A DNA stretch of 64,000 bases from JAIBJN01 sp963802795 (GCA_963802795.1 CAWDJV010000005.1:1178001-1242000), one strand, 5' to 3'. Counted from the stretch's first letter, positions 46,576 to 56,729 are shown. Program-made: numbers and translations. Notes: a model not told the origin generated them from the letters alone.

Positions 46576-47373
46576 TCAGTCGACGAGGGCGCCCGAGCTG
46601 AGATTTCCGATCGCGCCCGTCAGTGCGCCGGCTCGGTCGGAGGCGGCGAACGCGGCGAAGTCCGCGACCTCGGCGAGGGTCGGAAAGCGTCCCAGCAGCG
46701 TGCTGCTGCGGGCCCACTCGGCCAGCATCGCTTCGACGGTGGTACCTGCTCGCTCGGCGAAGTCGCCGAAGACCTCGCCGGTGTGCGATGTCGTGACCGC
46801 TTCGGGAATCGCATGCGGCCGGAGGCACACCACCCGGATGCCGCTGGGACCGAGCTCTCCCGCCAGGATGCGCGAGAACGCTTCGATCGCGGCGCACGTC
46901 ACGCCGTAGCCGAGGAATCCCTGGCCCGTCATACGCGATCCCGGCGTCGAGAGGGTGAGGATGACGCCTGAGCGGCGCTCGACCATGTGCCGCGCGACGG
47001 CCTTCGCCGTGAGGAAGTTCGTGCGCGTGTAGGCCGTGATCGGATGCGCGTAGTCCTCGAAGGACAACTCGGCGAGCGGAGGCCCCTGGACGTGGAGGAT
47101 GCCGACGGCGTTGAGTGCGACGTCGATACCGCCTGCGCGTGACGCGACCGCATCGGCGTGGTCGGCGACGGCGCTCTCGTCGAGCGCGTCGACCTCGGCA
47201 GTCTCGGCGGTGCCGCCCGCCGCCGAAATGTCCTCGGCTACTCGATCGAGCGTGGCGAGCGTACGCCCGGCGAGAAAGACGTTCGCTCCCTCGCGTGCGA
47301 AAGCCCGGGCGACGGCGCCGCCGATCGCGCCGCCGCCTCCGTAGATCACGGCGTTCTTGTCCTGCAGCAGCAT
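46576..47373 (-). CDS. Short-chain dehydrogenase/reductase, last gene of the ArsR operon
   Basis: 265 residues. Cofactor motif is YGGGGAIGGAVA, and ALNAVGILH stands where NNAG is usual. Catalytic Ser in LTLSTPGS and, in place of Tyr-x3-Lys, YGVTCAAIEAF: the Lys of the active site is replaced (YxxxC), so classical reductase activity is doubtful. AAGGAGG precedes the ATG, which lies 1 nt after the ArsR stop. Substrate unknown. Confidence 0.78.
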   Translation of the reverse strand: MLLQDKNAVIYGGGGAIGGAVARAFAREGANVFLAGRTLATLDRVAEDISAAGGTAETAEVDALDESAVADHADAVASRAGGIDVALNAVGILHVQGPPLAELSFEDYAHPITAYTRTNFLTAKAVARHMVERRSGVILTLSTPGSRMTGQGFLGYGVTCAAIEAFSRILAGELGPSGIRVVCLRPHAIPEAVTTSHTGEVFGDFAERAGTTVEAMLAEWARSSTLLGRFPTLAEVADFAAFAASDRAGALTGAIGNLSSGALVD

Positions 47374-47374
47374 C

Positions 47375-47716
47375 TCAGCCTCCTTCGCGCTCCGCGGACT
47401 CCGCGATGCGCTTGATCGCTTCCAGTCGGTCGTCCCATTCCGCTGCGACGCGCGCCAGCCGGCGCGTCGCAGCGTCGAGCCGCTCGGGCCGGACGGCGTA
47501 GCGCAGCTCGCGTCCCCGCCGCCGCCCCTCGACGAGGCCCACACGGTCGAGGACGGCCAGGTGCTTGGCGACCGCCTGACGCGTGACGGGCAGATCGGCG
47601 GCGAGCGTCGTCGCCGTCGCTTCGCCGTGGGCGAGGAGGGCGTCGAGCAATCGTCGGCGGGTGGGGTCGGCCACCGCCGCCCACAGCTCGTCGCCCTGCT
47701 CGCCACGGCGGCTCAT
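47375..47716 (-). CDS. ArsR-family winged-helix repressor
   Basis: 113 residues. Winged helix with ADPTRRRLLDALLAHGEATATTLAADLPVTRQAVAKHL (quoted only as landmarks DPTRRRLLDALL and TRQAVAKHL) and a wing GRRRGRELRY. No metal-binding CxC pair on helix 3, so it is of the non-metal type often paired with AHSA1 proteins. The start overlaps the SRPBCC stop (4 nt). Twin dyads upstream of the operon are candidate operators. Confidence 0.88.
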   Translation of the reverse strand: MSRRGEQGDELWAAVADPTRRRLLDALLAHGEATATTLAADLPVTRQAVAKHLAVLDRVGLVEGRRRGRELRYAVRPERLDAATRRLARVAAEWDDRLEAIKRIAESAEREGG

Positions 47717-48171
47717 CGCGGAGTCGACTCGTGGACGTGCTTCGCCACGTACTCGCCGAGCTGGCCGAGCTCGAAGTCCCAGCCTTGCTTGTTCTCGGCG
47801 GCGTAGCTCGCCTTGTCCTCCTCCGGCCAGTCGAGCTCCCGGAAACCGCTCTCGACCACGCGCAAGCGGGTGCGCTCACCCTCTTCGCTGAGGTTGAACT
47901 CGACGAGCGTGGAGTTCTCCCTGCGGGGCTCGGCGCCGACGGGGCGGGCCCAGCGGAAGGCGAACAGACGAGGCGGCTCGACTCTCTCTACCGACGCCCG
48001 GACAGAGCCGTGCTCTTCCCACGTCAGGATCGCTTCGCCGCCGGGCTGCAGGTCGATCTTCGCGGAGTCGCTGAACCACCCGCCGACGTGCTCGGGCTCG
48101 GTCACGACCGCCCACACGACTTCGAGCGGCGCATCGATCAAGATCTCGTGCTCGATTCGCTCGGGAACCAT
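47713..48171 (-). CDS. SRPBCC/AHSA1 (START-like) domain protein
   Basis: 152 residues. Starts IEHEILIDAPLEVVWAVVTEPEHVGGWFSD, the signature of the AHSA1 group, then VERVEPPRLFAFRW and a C-terminal helix. Helix-grip fold with a hydrophobic cavity; the ligand is unknown. AGGAGG precedes the ATG. First gene of the SRPBCC-ArsR-SDR operon. Confidence 0.85.
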   Translation of the reverse strand: MVPERIEHEILIDAPLEVVWAVVTEPEHVGGWFSDSAKIDLQPGGEAILTWEEHGSVRASVERVEPPRLFAFRWARPVGAEPRRENSTLVEFNLSEEGERTRLRVVESGFRELDWPEEDKASYAAENKQGWDFELGQLGEYVAKHVHESTPR

Positions 48172-48192
48172 CCTCTGCCTCCTCGTAGATGT

Positions 48193-48212
48193 GCAACCAG
48201 TAGTTGCGCATC
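48193..48212. promoter_or_regulatory. Candidate ArsR operator, copy 1
   Basis: GCAACCAGTAGTTGCGCATC, a near-dyad (GCAAC..GTTGC), 22 nt upstream of the operon's first start codon. It repeats 35 nt further upstream. Confidence 0.55.
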
Positions 48213-48227
48213 ATGCTACCACAACGA

Positions 48228-48247
48228 GCAACCGATGGTTGCGCATC
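48228..48247. promoter_or_regulatory. Candidate ArsR operator, copy 2
   Basis: GCAACCGATGGTTGCGCATC, dyad GCAACC/GGTTGC, 16 of 20 positions equal to copy 1. A -10-like TAGCAT (minus strand, 48213-48218) lies between the two copies, so binding would block transcription. Confidence 0.55.
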
Positions 48248-48276
48248 GGCGCGGATGAACGGCTCGCCGAGGACGG

Positions 48277-50300
48277 TCAGTCCGTCGGCACGGGATCTCG
48301 CCGAGGCGCTGCTTCCTCGCCGTGGAGCGTCTGGCGCCAGCCGGCGAGGATTCCGTGAACCGCGGCCGCGCCGATGATCGGGCCGTCCGGGAGGGGCAGG
48401 CCGACCGGGTGCAGGATGAACGGCCTCGTCTGCGGCCCGCCCAGGCCGCCGTGGAACGAGATCAGCTCCTCGAAGGCGCAACCCTCTTCGAGCCCGGGGT
48501 CGAAGAAGCTCCCGACCATGATGTCGGCGACGTGCTCGAAGCCGTCCGTCCGCAGGAGATGGTGCGGCGCGGTGGGGGAGAACGCCGCGAGCGGATCCTC
48601 GCCCTCGACGCGGCCGTCCGCGAGGTACCGCGCTCCGCGGGCCCCGAGCGCCACCGGGCCGTCGCGCTCGGAGCGGACGAGCAGCCAGCCGACGTGCGGA
48701 TGCCCGCGCAGCGCCGGGACGAGCTCGGGATGGCGTTCGTTCAGCTCCTCCAGCGTCAGCCGGCGCGGCTCTTCCATCAGGTAGATCAGGCCGAGGTTGC
48801 CGGAGCCGAGCACGACCGCGCTCTCGCCGCTCACGTCGTTCTTCGCCCGCTTCTTCTTCTGGGTCTGCCCTGTCGCCTCGCCGAGCGCGTGGCCGACCAT
48901 GGAGTCCTGCTCGTCGCCGCCGGCCACCTCGGCCACGCGGCCTGCCGAGAGCGACCGCTCGACGAGGTCGTCGAGGCCGTAGCCGTTGCGCTGCTTGAAC
49001 GTCGCGCCCTGCGTCTGGCCGTGGTCGGAGAGGACGACGATCTCGTACGGCCGCGGCGCGTAGCGGCGTGCGTGGTCGATGCGCCCGAACTGCTCGTCGA
49101 GCTTCCTGAGGGCCTCCAGCGTGTCCGCGCGCTCGAGGCCGGAGTGGTGCGCCACCTCGTCGTAGCTCGAGAAGGTCGCATAGACGGCGGGCCGGCCCTT
49201 CATCATGTCCGAGAGGACGCCGTAGACGATCAGGTCACGGACGACGACGCACATCGCGGCGCGCATGAAGGGATAGAGGCCGCCGCGATGCCCGCGCGGG
49301 ACCACGTCGCGGCGGCGCTGGCGCGCCGAGGCGGTGAGCTCGAGGATGACCTCCCAGACGAAGAGGACGAGCGCGCGCGTGACGTTGAAGCCGTTGGCGA
49401 GGAAGGCGCGGTAGCCGGGATTGGCCTTCTTCTCCGCCTCGAGCTTGCTCACGGTCAGGATCAGGTGGTCGGCCTCTCCCGAGAGAAGATTGCCGCGGCT
49501 GGCGCCGCCGTTCGCGAGCAGCCCGATCCCGGTGGAGCGCCGCCGCTCGATCTCGGCGCAGTCGGGCGGCGCCGAGCAGGTCATCAGCGTCCCGGTCTCC
49601 TTCTCGACCCAGCGGAAGGCGGAGATGTCCTCGTTCGAGCCGAGCAGGATGCCGGCCTGGCTGGCTCCGGTCTGGGAGGAGAGGTCGGGCTCCCATTCGC
49701 CCAGGGCGTGGGTGCCCTCGGTGAGCCAGCGGGCCATCGTCGGCGCGTTGCCGTCACGCACCGCGCGCCGGAGCACCGGGAGCGCGAGGCCGTCGATCTC
49801 GAGGAAGAGGATGCCCGGCGCGTCGGTCTCGACGCGCTCGCCCGGAGCGGCGCGCGAGCCGCTGGATCACGCCGATCGTGTAGGTGTCGTCGTCGTTCGA
49901 GCCGACGATCACCTGGATGATCACGGTGACCGCCGAGGCGACGCAGGGCGACGCCGAGGGCCGCCCAGAACGAGCTGAGCTTGATCGCCCCCTCGGTGAG
50001 GCTGTCCGCGATCAGCAGCATGGCCGCGTTCGCGCAGAGGACGAGCAGGAAGCCGAGGACGAGGGTGAACGGGAGCCGGAGCGCGGCGATCAGCGGCGGC
50101 ACGAAGGCATTCAGCACGGCCACGACGGCGGCGACGAGCAGGGCGCCCCAGAAGCCTTCGACGGACGCGCCGGGGACAATCACCGCCGCGGCGAGGAGCG
50201 CGAGCGCCAAGATGACCCACGTGACGAGCAATCGTCCCAGGCGGAGCTTCGGCGCCTGGGGCTCCCAGGCGAGACGACGACCGACCGTGACCTCGGGCAT
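48277..50300 (-). CDS. Holin-like membrane domain fused to alkaline-phosphatase-fold hydrolase, two frameshifts
   Basis: About 674 residues after repair. Residues 1-150 contain four membrane helices like the mycobacterial phage holin 4 type (LLVTWVILALALLAAAVIVPG, AVVAVLNAFVPPLIAALRLP; cited as landmarks). The rest is a type I phosphodiesterase/phosphatase fold: LFLEIDGLALPVL with the metal Asp, TGIGLLANGGASRGNL carrying the likely Ser nucleophile, YDEVAHHSG and LSDHGQTQG with metal ligands. The frame changes near 49942 and near 49843. Its catalytic domain probably works in the cytoplasm or outside depending on topology. Last gene of a three-gene operon. Confidence 0.75.
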
Positions 50301-50305
50301 CTCGG

Positions 50306-51475
50306 CTAGTCCTTTCCGTCCTCGGAGTCGCGACGCGGCCGGACGCGGTCGAGCATGCTGCCTCCGGCGGCCCGCTTCGCCTCGCGCTTCGCCGCCCGCT
50401 GCTCCTTCTGCTCCGCGACCTTCTCCTTGGCGCCGGCGTACGACTCCTCGATGAGCGTCTTGCCGCCACTCCAGCCGAACACCCACACGACCAGGACGAG
50501 GGCGAGCAGGATGTTCCAGGCAGTCGTGATCAGCTGCTGCGCGGTGGAGTAGGCGACGGCTGTCGACTGCGGCACGTCGCAGCAGGTGTCGAGGGCGAGC
50601 GCGTTGGTCGCCTGCGTGATGCCGACGGCGCCGGGCGTGAACGAGACGACGTTGGCCAGGGAGCCCGAGCCGGTCACCCACATGATCGACTCGAACGTCA
50701 CGGGGATGGCGAAGGCGGCCAGGAAGATGCCGATCACGGCCAGCTTGCACAGCCAGGAGAGGAACGAGGGCAGAAAGACGCGCGTGAAGTACCGCCTCGG
50801 CTGCGAGAGGATCACGCCGCCCTTCTTCGCCTGTTCCCAGAGCTTCTTCACCTGCCGCCAGAAGATGCGCCCGAGCAGGACGATCAGGAACGCGCCGCCG
50901 ACGACGATGACGATCGACATCACCGGATGGTCGGTGACGTTGCCGAGGTTCTCGTCGAACGAGCCGGGAACCGAGAGGAAGAGGTACAGATAGACGAACG
51001 TCCCGGCGATCGTGAAGAAGATCTTCTGGACGATGTAGGCGGCGAGCGCTCCGGCGAACGTACAGGCCGGGATGATCGCGACGAACATGAGCAGCGTCAC
51101 GAACGTGCCGATGTTCGCCGGCAGGAAGTTGTTCATGGCGACGCCGACCGCGTAGGCGGTGACGATCGGCGGGAGCGTGACCTTGCCGGGATAGGCGGCG
51201 CTGAGGATGCCGTAGTACGAGACGCCGGCGAAGACCGTCTGGCCGGTCTGGACGAGCAGCCCGGCGACGATGTAGCCGGCCGGGACCGCCTTGATCTGGT
51301 CCCAGAGGTCATCGAGCCACCCGATGACGTCGACTCCTACGAGGTTGAGGAGGACGACGACGAGAACGACCCCGGCGAGCCAGGCGCAGACCTTGACCAG
51401 CCGCCTGCGCCGGGAGGGATCCCGAAAGGGAAGGAGGCGGGAGGGCCTCTCCGCCGCGGCTGCCTCGGTGCTCAT
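50306..51475 (-). CDS. Flippase-like membrane protein (LPG synthase transmembrane / UPF0104 family)
   Basis: 389 residues, about eight helices; recognisable by AVGVAMNNFLPANIGTFVTLLMF and VSFTPGAVGITQATNAL, where the family has its G-R-x-x-N-N-x-L-P and P-G-G-x-G motifs. A charged, Lys/Arg-rich cytoplasmic tail of about 50 residues follows the last helix. Five nucleotides separate it from the phosphatase gene and five from the AI-2E gene, so the three are co-transcribed. Related family to 27143-28147. Confidence 0.82.
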   Translation of the reverse strand: MSTEAAAAERPSRLLPFRDPSRRRRLVKVCAWLAGVVLVVVLLNLVGVDVIGWLDDLWDQIKAVPAGYIVAGLLVQTGQTVFAGVSYYGILSAAYPGKVTLPPIVTAYAVGVAMNNFLPANIGTFVTLLMFVAIIPACTFAGALAAYIVQKIFFTIAGTFVYLYLFLSVPGSFDENLGNVTDHPVMSIVIVVGGAFLIVLLGRIFWRQVKKLWEQAKKGGVILSQPRRYFTRVFLPSFLSWLCKLAVIGIFLAAFAIPVTFESIMWVTGSGSLANVVSFTPGAVGITQATNALALDTCCDVPQSTAVAYSTAQQLITTAWNILLALVLVVWVFGWSGGKTLIEESYAGAKEKVAEQKEQRAAKREAKRAAGGSMLDRVRPRRDSEDGKD

Positions 51476-51480
51476 CGAGG

Positions 51481-52668
51481 TCAGCCGGGCGCCGGCTCCG
51501 GCGTGACCGGGCCGGCGGTCCCCTCCTCCGCCTTTGCTTTCGCGCGGGCGAGCTCGGCGCTGATGTGCACCGCCGCCGACGTGAGCGGTGCGGCGAGGAC
51601 GAGCCCCACCATGCCGAAAAGCGCGCCGGCGCCTATGGTCACGATGAGGACGACGAGCGGGTTGAGCCCGAGAGTCGCGCCGAACGCGATCGGCTGGAGG
51701 ATGTTCTGCAGGAGCCCGTTGGCGAGCAGGACGATGACGAGCATGATGATCGCGTCAGTCGTTCCTTCCGAGCCCAGCGCGAGCACGACCGCGAAGGCGC
51801 CCGCGACGAACGCTCCGATGTACGGGATGTAGGCCGTGATGAACGAGACCAGCGCGATCGTCGCGGCCAAGGGGACGCCGAGAACGACGGCGCCGAGGCC
51901 CACGACGACGCCGTTGAACGCTGCGACGATGGTGACCCCTCCGAAGTAGCGCCGGAGGGAGATGATCACGTTCTGGGTGATCGTGCTCGCCACGGGCGCC
52001 TCGACCCCCATGTGGGAGTTGACCCAGGCACGCATGGAAGGCCCGTCCTTGAGCAGGAAGAAGATGCTCAGCATGGCGAAGGAGAGGCCGAGCGCGAGCG
52101 ACGCGAGCTCCGCGACCTTGCCCACGAACCCGTGGATGAGCGTGGACAGGCCCGTCGAGACGCTCGTCTTGGTCGTCTCGGTGGCGCTGGAGGCGCCCGC
52201 CGAGTCCACCCCGGCGTCCTCGAGCCAGCCCTCGACCTTCTCTGCGGCGGCGCCCGAGGTCGACTTGATGTCGCCCAGCTGGGAGGTGATGCCGCCGATG
52301 ACGAGGACGATCACGAGGATCGCGATGGCGATGAGCCCGAGGAGCACGAGCGCGGCGCCGGCGGCGCGCGGTAACCCCTGCCGCTTCAGCCAGTGCACCA
52401 GCGGGGAGGCGACGCACGCGACGACGAATGCCACGAGGACCGGCTGCGTGATCGCGGCGGTCGCGCCGAGGAGCCAGATCAGGCCCGCGAGGAGGGCAGC
52501 GACTCCCACCAGCAGCCAGGACACGAGCCCGAGGTCGCGCAACCAGCGTGGTGCGTCGAAGACCGCCGACAGCTCGTCGACGTCCACCTGAACGACGCGG
52601 TCTTCAGCCTCGTCGACCGTCGGCGCGGCATGACTGCGCCTGTGCCAGGGGAACCTCGGGATGTGCAC
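51481..52668 (-). CDS. AI-2E family transporter (UPF0118)
   Basis: 395 residues with about eight helices. VFVVACVASPLVHWLKRQGLPRAAGAALVLL-like start of the family, a long extracytoplasmic region (about 130-190), then SLRRYFGGVTIVAAFNGVVVGLGAVVLGVP and TAYIPYIGAFVAG, and NPLVVLIVTIGAGALFGMVGLVLAAP near the end (all cited as landmarks in parts). Members export small molecules or exchange Na+/H+; the substrate here is unknown. First gene of the operon. Confidence 0.85.
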   Translation of the reverse strand: MHIPRFPWHRRSHAAPTVDEAEDRVVQVDVDELSAVFDAPRWLRDLGLVSWLLVGVAALLAGLIWLLGATAAITQPVLVAFVVACVASPLVHWLKRQGLPRAAGAALVLLGLIAIAILVIVLVIGGITSQLGDIKSTSGAAAEKVEGWLEDAGVDSAGASSATETTKTSVSTGLSTLIHGFVGKVAELASLALGLSFAMLSIFFLLKDGPSMRAWVNSHMGVEAPVASTITQNVIISLRRYFGGVTIVAAFNGVVVGLGAVVLGVPLAATIALVSFITAYIPYIGAFVAGAFAVVLALGSEGTTDAIIMLVIVLLANGLLQNILQPIAFGATLGLNPLVVLIVTIGAGALFGMVGLVLAAPLTSAAVHISAELARAKAKAEEGTAGPVTPEPAPG

Positions 52669-52763
52669 GCTCGGACCTCCGGGTCGCTGACCGGTGCCAC
52701 GCTGCGGGAACGGCGCGGCGAAGTCAAGTCATTCTCCCCGGCGCACGTTCTTCCTTGTGGTCC

Positions 52764-52800
52764 GCCGGGCGGCGGAGCCGATCAGGCCCCGCCGCCCGGC
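52764..52800. terminator. Hairpin terminator of the MMPL gene
   Basis: Perfect 12-bp stem GCCGGGCGGCGG / CCGCCGCCCGGC with a 13-nt loop, 8 nt after the MMPL stop (minus strand). No T run. Confidence 0.65.
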
Positions 52801-52807
52801 GACTTTG

Positions 52808-55412
52808 TCAGCGCCCGCCGGCGGGCTCGGCAGCGCGCTCGGCCGGGGGCTCGAGCCCGCGCGGGGCCTCGGCGTCGTGCGGCGCCTCGACGGTGATGTC
52901 CGGCAGCAGGCGGTCGAGCCAGCGCGGGATGTACCACGTCTTCTCCCCGAGCCAGGTGAAGAACGCCGGCACGAGCGTCATCTTCACGACCAGGGCGTCC
53001 GCGAGGATCGCGACCGCCAGCACGAGCCCGAACTCCTTCGAGATGCGGTCGGACGTGAGGATGAACGCGGCGAAGACGGTGCCCATGATGATCGCCGCGG
53101 CAACGATGACCCGCCCGATCGCCGCGATGCCGTGCTCGACGGCCTCTCGCGTGTTCAGCCCGTGGACGTGCTCCTCCCGGATCCGGCTCATGAGGAAGAC
53201 CATGTAGTCCATGAAGAGGCCGAACAGGATCGCGAAAGCGATCGGCGGCACGAACGTCTCGATCGGGCCGGTGCGGTCGAGCCCCATGAGATCGAGCAGG
53301 TAGCCCTCCTGGAAGACGAGCGTGAGCACGCCGAAGCCGATGAACGCCGACAGGATCGTCGTCACCGCCGCGGTCAGCGAGACAACGATCGAGCGGAACG
53401 CCATCGCGAGCACGAGGAACGTCACGCCGATGATGTAGAGCAGGAACAGCGGCAGCCGCTCCATGATCCGGTCGCCGATGTCGATGAACGCCGCGTTCAG
53501 CCCCGAGACGTACACGGCAGCGTCGCTGCCCTCGGTCGCCGCGGGCGCCACGTCGTCGCGCAGCCGATCGACGAGCTCCTCGGTCTTCGCGTCCTGCGGT
53601 GCAGAGGTGGGCTTCACGAAGACGATCGCGACCGTCTTCTCGTCGTTGAACTGCGGCTCGCCCGCCGACGCGACGCCCTCGAGGTTGCGCACGCCGTCGT
53701 AGACGCGCTGCGGCGCCTGCTCGTCACCGTTCACGTCGACCACGATCGGGATCGGTCCGTTGAAGCCGGGGCCGAAGCCCTCCGCGAGCAGGTCGTACGC
53801 CCGCCGCGCGGTCTGGTCGGTCGGCTGCGTGCCCTGGTCGGAGGCGCCGAGCCGGACGAGCGCCGAGCTCGTCGCGAGCAGGAGCCCGACGACGATGAGG
53901 ACGACGAACACCGGCTTGTGGTTCCGTGTCACGAACCGTCCCCAGCGCGCGATGAGCGTCCGCTCGCGCGCGGCGTCCGAATCGTCGATCGGCTGGAGCG
54001 CCGCGGGCACGTCCAAGCGATCGAGGGCCCGGTAGATCTTCACGAACCAGACGATCGCGGGAACGATCAGCACTCCGAACGGGAAGAGCCAAAGCCCCGT
54101 CCGCCCGCTGACGGGCGCCTCCCGACCGGCCTTCTCGTACATCCGCCGAACCTCCGACGGGATGACGAACGCGCTGACCGGTAGGAGGAAGATCCAGAGC
54201 AATAGGCCGAGCACGCCTCCGAGCCCTTGACCGGTCTGGCGCCTGGCCTCGCGCTGGGTCCTGTAGACCCAGTACCAGCCGTAGAAGCCGAGCGTGATCA
54301 CGAAGAGCACGACGTGGAACCCGGCACTCATGCGGTCGACCCGGTGTCCGAGCTTCGCCAGCGCGGCGATGAGCAGCGAGTTCGCCATCAGCACCGTCGT
54401 CAGGACGCCGAGCGCGGAGCCGATGCCGAGCTTCGTGACGAAGTCGAGCCCGAACAACGCGAGCCCGGACACCGAGATTGCGACCGTGAGCCCGGCGAAG
54501 AGCGTCGCGCGCCCCGCGGTGGCGCCGGCCTCTGCGGCCGCATCCGCGGGCGAGAGCCCCTCGTGCATGAGCTGCCGGAACCGCGTGACGATGAAGAGCG
54601 AGTAGTCGATCCCGACGCCGAGCCCGATCATCGACACGAGGAGCGGCGTGATCGTGTTGACGTCGGTGAAGCCCGCGACGATGAAGAGCAGGATGAAGGC
54701 CGTCGCGACGGCCACTATCGCGAGCGCGATCGGAATCGCAGCCGATACGAGCGCTCGGAAGACGAGCAGCAGCACGACGAGCGCCATGAGCAGGCCAAGG
54801 ACCTCCTGGATCCCCTGTTCGATCGGCGGGAACTCGGCGTCGCCGTTGAACTCGACGACTACCCCGGCCGGCTCGACCTGCTCGCGCACGGCGTCCTGGA
54901 CGGCGACGACCGTGTCACGGTCCTCCGTCTCGATCGTCTCGCTGAACTGCGCCTCGGCGTACGCGATTCGCCCGTCATCGGAGAACGTGTCCTCGCTGAA
55001 CGGATCGCCGACGCTCGTCGATCCCGGCCTCGTCCTCGGTGGGCGCGAATTCGTCCGTCTGGAGCTCGGCGATCGCTCCCTCGATCGCCTCGCGTCGCTC
55101 GGGCGTGTCGAGCGTCTCGCCTTCGGGCGCGGCGAAGACGAGATTGAGCACGGCGCCCTGCTCGGCCGTGAACTCCGACTCGATCAGGTCGATGGCTTTC
55201 TGCGTGTCCGAGCCCGGGATCTCGAACTCGTCCTTGAGACCTCCCCCGACCCCGATGACGAGAATGAGCAGGAGGACGACGATCCCGCCCCACGCGCCCA
55301 CGACGCGCCACGGGTGGGTGGCGCAGGCGCGCGTCCAGCGGGCGAGCCCGCCGGTCGCGAGACGTTCGTGGGCGGCGCGCCGATCCGACCCCGACACAGG
55401 TTGTTCCCCCAT
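52808..55412 (-). CDS. MMPL/RND-family exporter with inserted DUF4234-like domain, one frameshift
   Basis: About 868 residues after repair. One membrane helix, a periplasmic loop, MMPL helices 2-6 (GLGVGIDYSLFIVTRFR with the RND Asp), then an inserted module (54014-54328) with LFVITLGFYGWYWVYRTQRE typical of DUF4234, then the second half with GLFMDYMVFLMSRIREEH. It would export lipids or drugs using the proton gradient. The start at 55412 has AGGAGG upstream. The frame changes near 55023, where a run of three C (G on the coding strand) seems one base too long. Confidence 0.85.
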
Positions 55413-55526
55413 CGTCTGCCTTCCTCCTCTATCGCTGCGGGTTTCCATTAGGACCGACTGACGCCCGAGAACTCATCGGTCCGCCGACTAGGGTAGTGAT
55501 TGCTGACTACCTGATGCCTTGAGCGC

Positions 55527-56723
55527 TCAATCGGGCAGGAGCGGCACCGACGGCCCCGGGTCGCGCCCGAGCAGGACGCCCCGCGTGATCGCCTCGAATC
55601 CGAACCGCTTGCGCACCTCGTCCAGGGCGTCGTCGAGCGCGTAGGCGCTCGCGCGCTCGAACGGCAGCGGAAGCTGGATCGCGCCGTCGCCGTCGAGGTT
55701 TGCGACCGTCACCCCGACGAGCGTGATCCCGCGGCGCTCGATCATCGGCATGGCGGTCGCCAGCAACTCTCGGGAGGCGTCGAGGATCGTGCGCGTGTGT
55801 GCCGTGGCGTGGGGGAGGGTGTGCGACCGCGTGGCCCTGCTGAAGTCGTCGAAGCGCAACCGGAGCACCACTGTACGACCGACGCGCCCGGCCTTCCGCA
55901 TCCGGCGCGTGACCCGGTCGACCAGCGCCACGAGGTCGGCGTCGATCTCCTCCGCCGACCTCGGCGAGCGGCCGCGGGCGCGCTGCGACCCCATGGAGCC
56001 GCGCCGACGCCCGACACGCACCGGCCGGGGATCGCGGTTGTGGGCGAGCGCATGGAGGTGCCGGCCGGCCGCACGCCCGAGGATGGCCACGAGTGCGTCC
56101 TCGGGGAGCTCGGCGACCTGGCGAACCGATGCGATCCCCAGACTCCGGAGCCTCCGCGCGGTCACCGGCCCCACTCCCCACAGCCGCTCGACCGGAAGCG
56201 GGTGGAGAAAGTCCAGCTCGCCCTCGGGCGGCACCACGAGGAGGCCGTCCGGCTTCGCCACGCCGCTGGCCACCTTGGCCAGGAACTTCGTCCTCGCCAC
56301 GCCGACCGTGACGGGCAGCCCGACGCGGTCGAGGACGTCGCGCCGCAGGCGCGTGGCGATCTCGGTGGGCGTCCCGGAGATCCTCTCCATGCCGCGCACG
56401 TCGAGGAACGCCTCGTCGATCGACAGCCCTTCGACGAGCGGCGAGGTGTCGTCGAACACCCGAAACACCGCTCTGCTCGCCTCGGTATAGGCCGACATGC
56501 GGGGCGGGACCACGATCGCGTCCGGGCACAGGCGACGGGCCCGCGCGCCGCCCATCGCGGTACGGACGCCGAGGGCCTTGGCCTCGTAGCTGGCCGCCAG
56601 CACGACGCCCCCACCCACGATCACGGGCCGCCCACGCAGGCGTGGATCGTCCCGCTGCTCGACCGACGCGTAGAACGCGTCGAGGTCGGCATGCAGGATC
56701 GTCGCCGCTCGCGACACGAACAT
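55527..56723 (-). CDS. dinB: DNA polymerase IV (Y-family translesion polymerase)
   Basis: 398 residues. Catalytic segments ILHADLDAFYASVEQ and LSIDEAFLDV with the metal-binding acids, ASYEAKALGVRTAMG in the fingers, the thumb helix-hairpin-helix LWGVGPVTARRLRSLGI, and a little-finger domain. It copies damaged DNA. There is no obvious beta-clamp QL-x-L/F motif at the end, though IQLPLPF (about 367) fits. A LexA-type box covers the start codon, so it is probably SOS-induced and leaderless. Confidence 0.95.
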   Translation of the reverse strand: MFVSRAATILHADLDAFYASVEQRDDPRLRGRPVIVGGGVVLAASYEAKALGVRTAMGGARARRLCPDAIVVPPRMSAYTEASRAVFRVFDDTSPLVEGLSIDEAFLDVRGMERISGTPTEIATRLRRDVLDRVGLPVTVGVARTKFLAKVASGVAKPDGLLVVPPEGELDFLHPLPVERLWGVGPVTARRLRSLGIASVRQVAELPEDALVAILGRAAGRHLHALAHNRDPRPVRVGRRRGSMGSQRARGRSPRSAEEIDADLVALVDRVTRRMRKAGRVGRTVVLRLRFDDFSRATRSHTLPHATAHTRTILDASRELLATAMPMIERRGITLVGVTVANLDGDGAIQLPLPFERASAYALDDALDEVRKRFGFEAITRGVLLGRDPGPSVPLLPD

Positions 56724-56729
56724 ATGTTC
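56718..56729. promoter_or_regulatory. LexA (SOS) box over the dinB start codon
   Basis: GAACATATGTTC, a perfect 12-bp palindrome and an exact match to the gram-positive LexA consensus (CGAAC-N4-GTTCG core). The dinB ATG is its middle part. It also lies 53 nt from the divergent gene at 56782. Confidence 0.8.

Noticed and set aside
46405..46971. Plus-strand frame of 188 codons between the M36 gene and the SDR gene
   Set aside because: Most of it is antisense to the SDR and it lacks motifs and a ribosome binding site.
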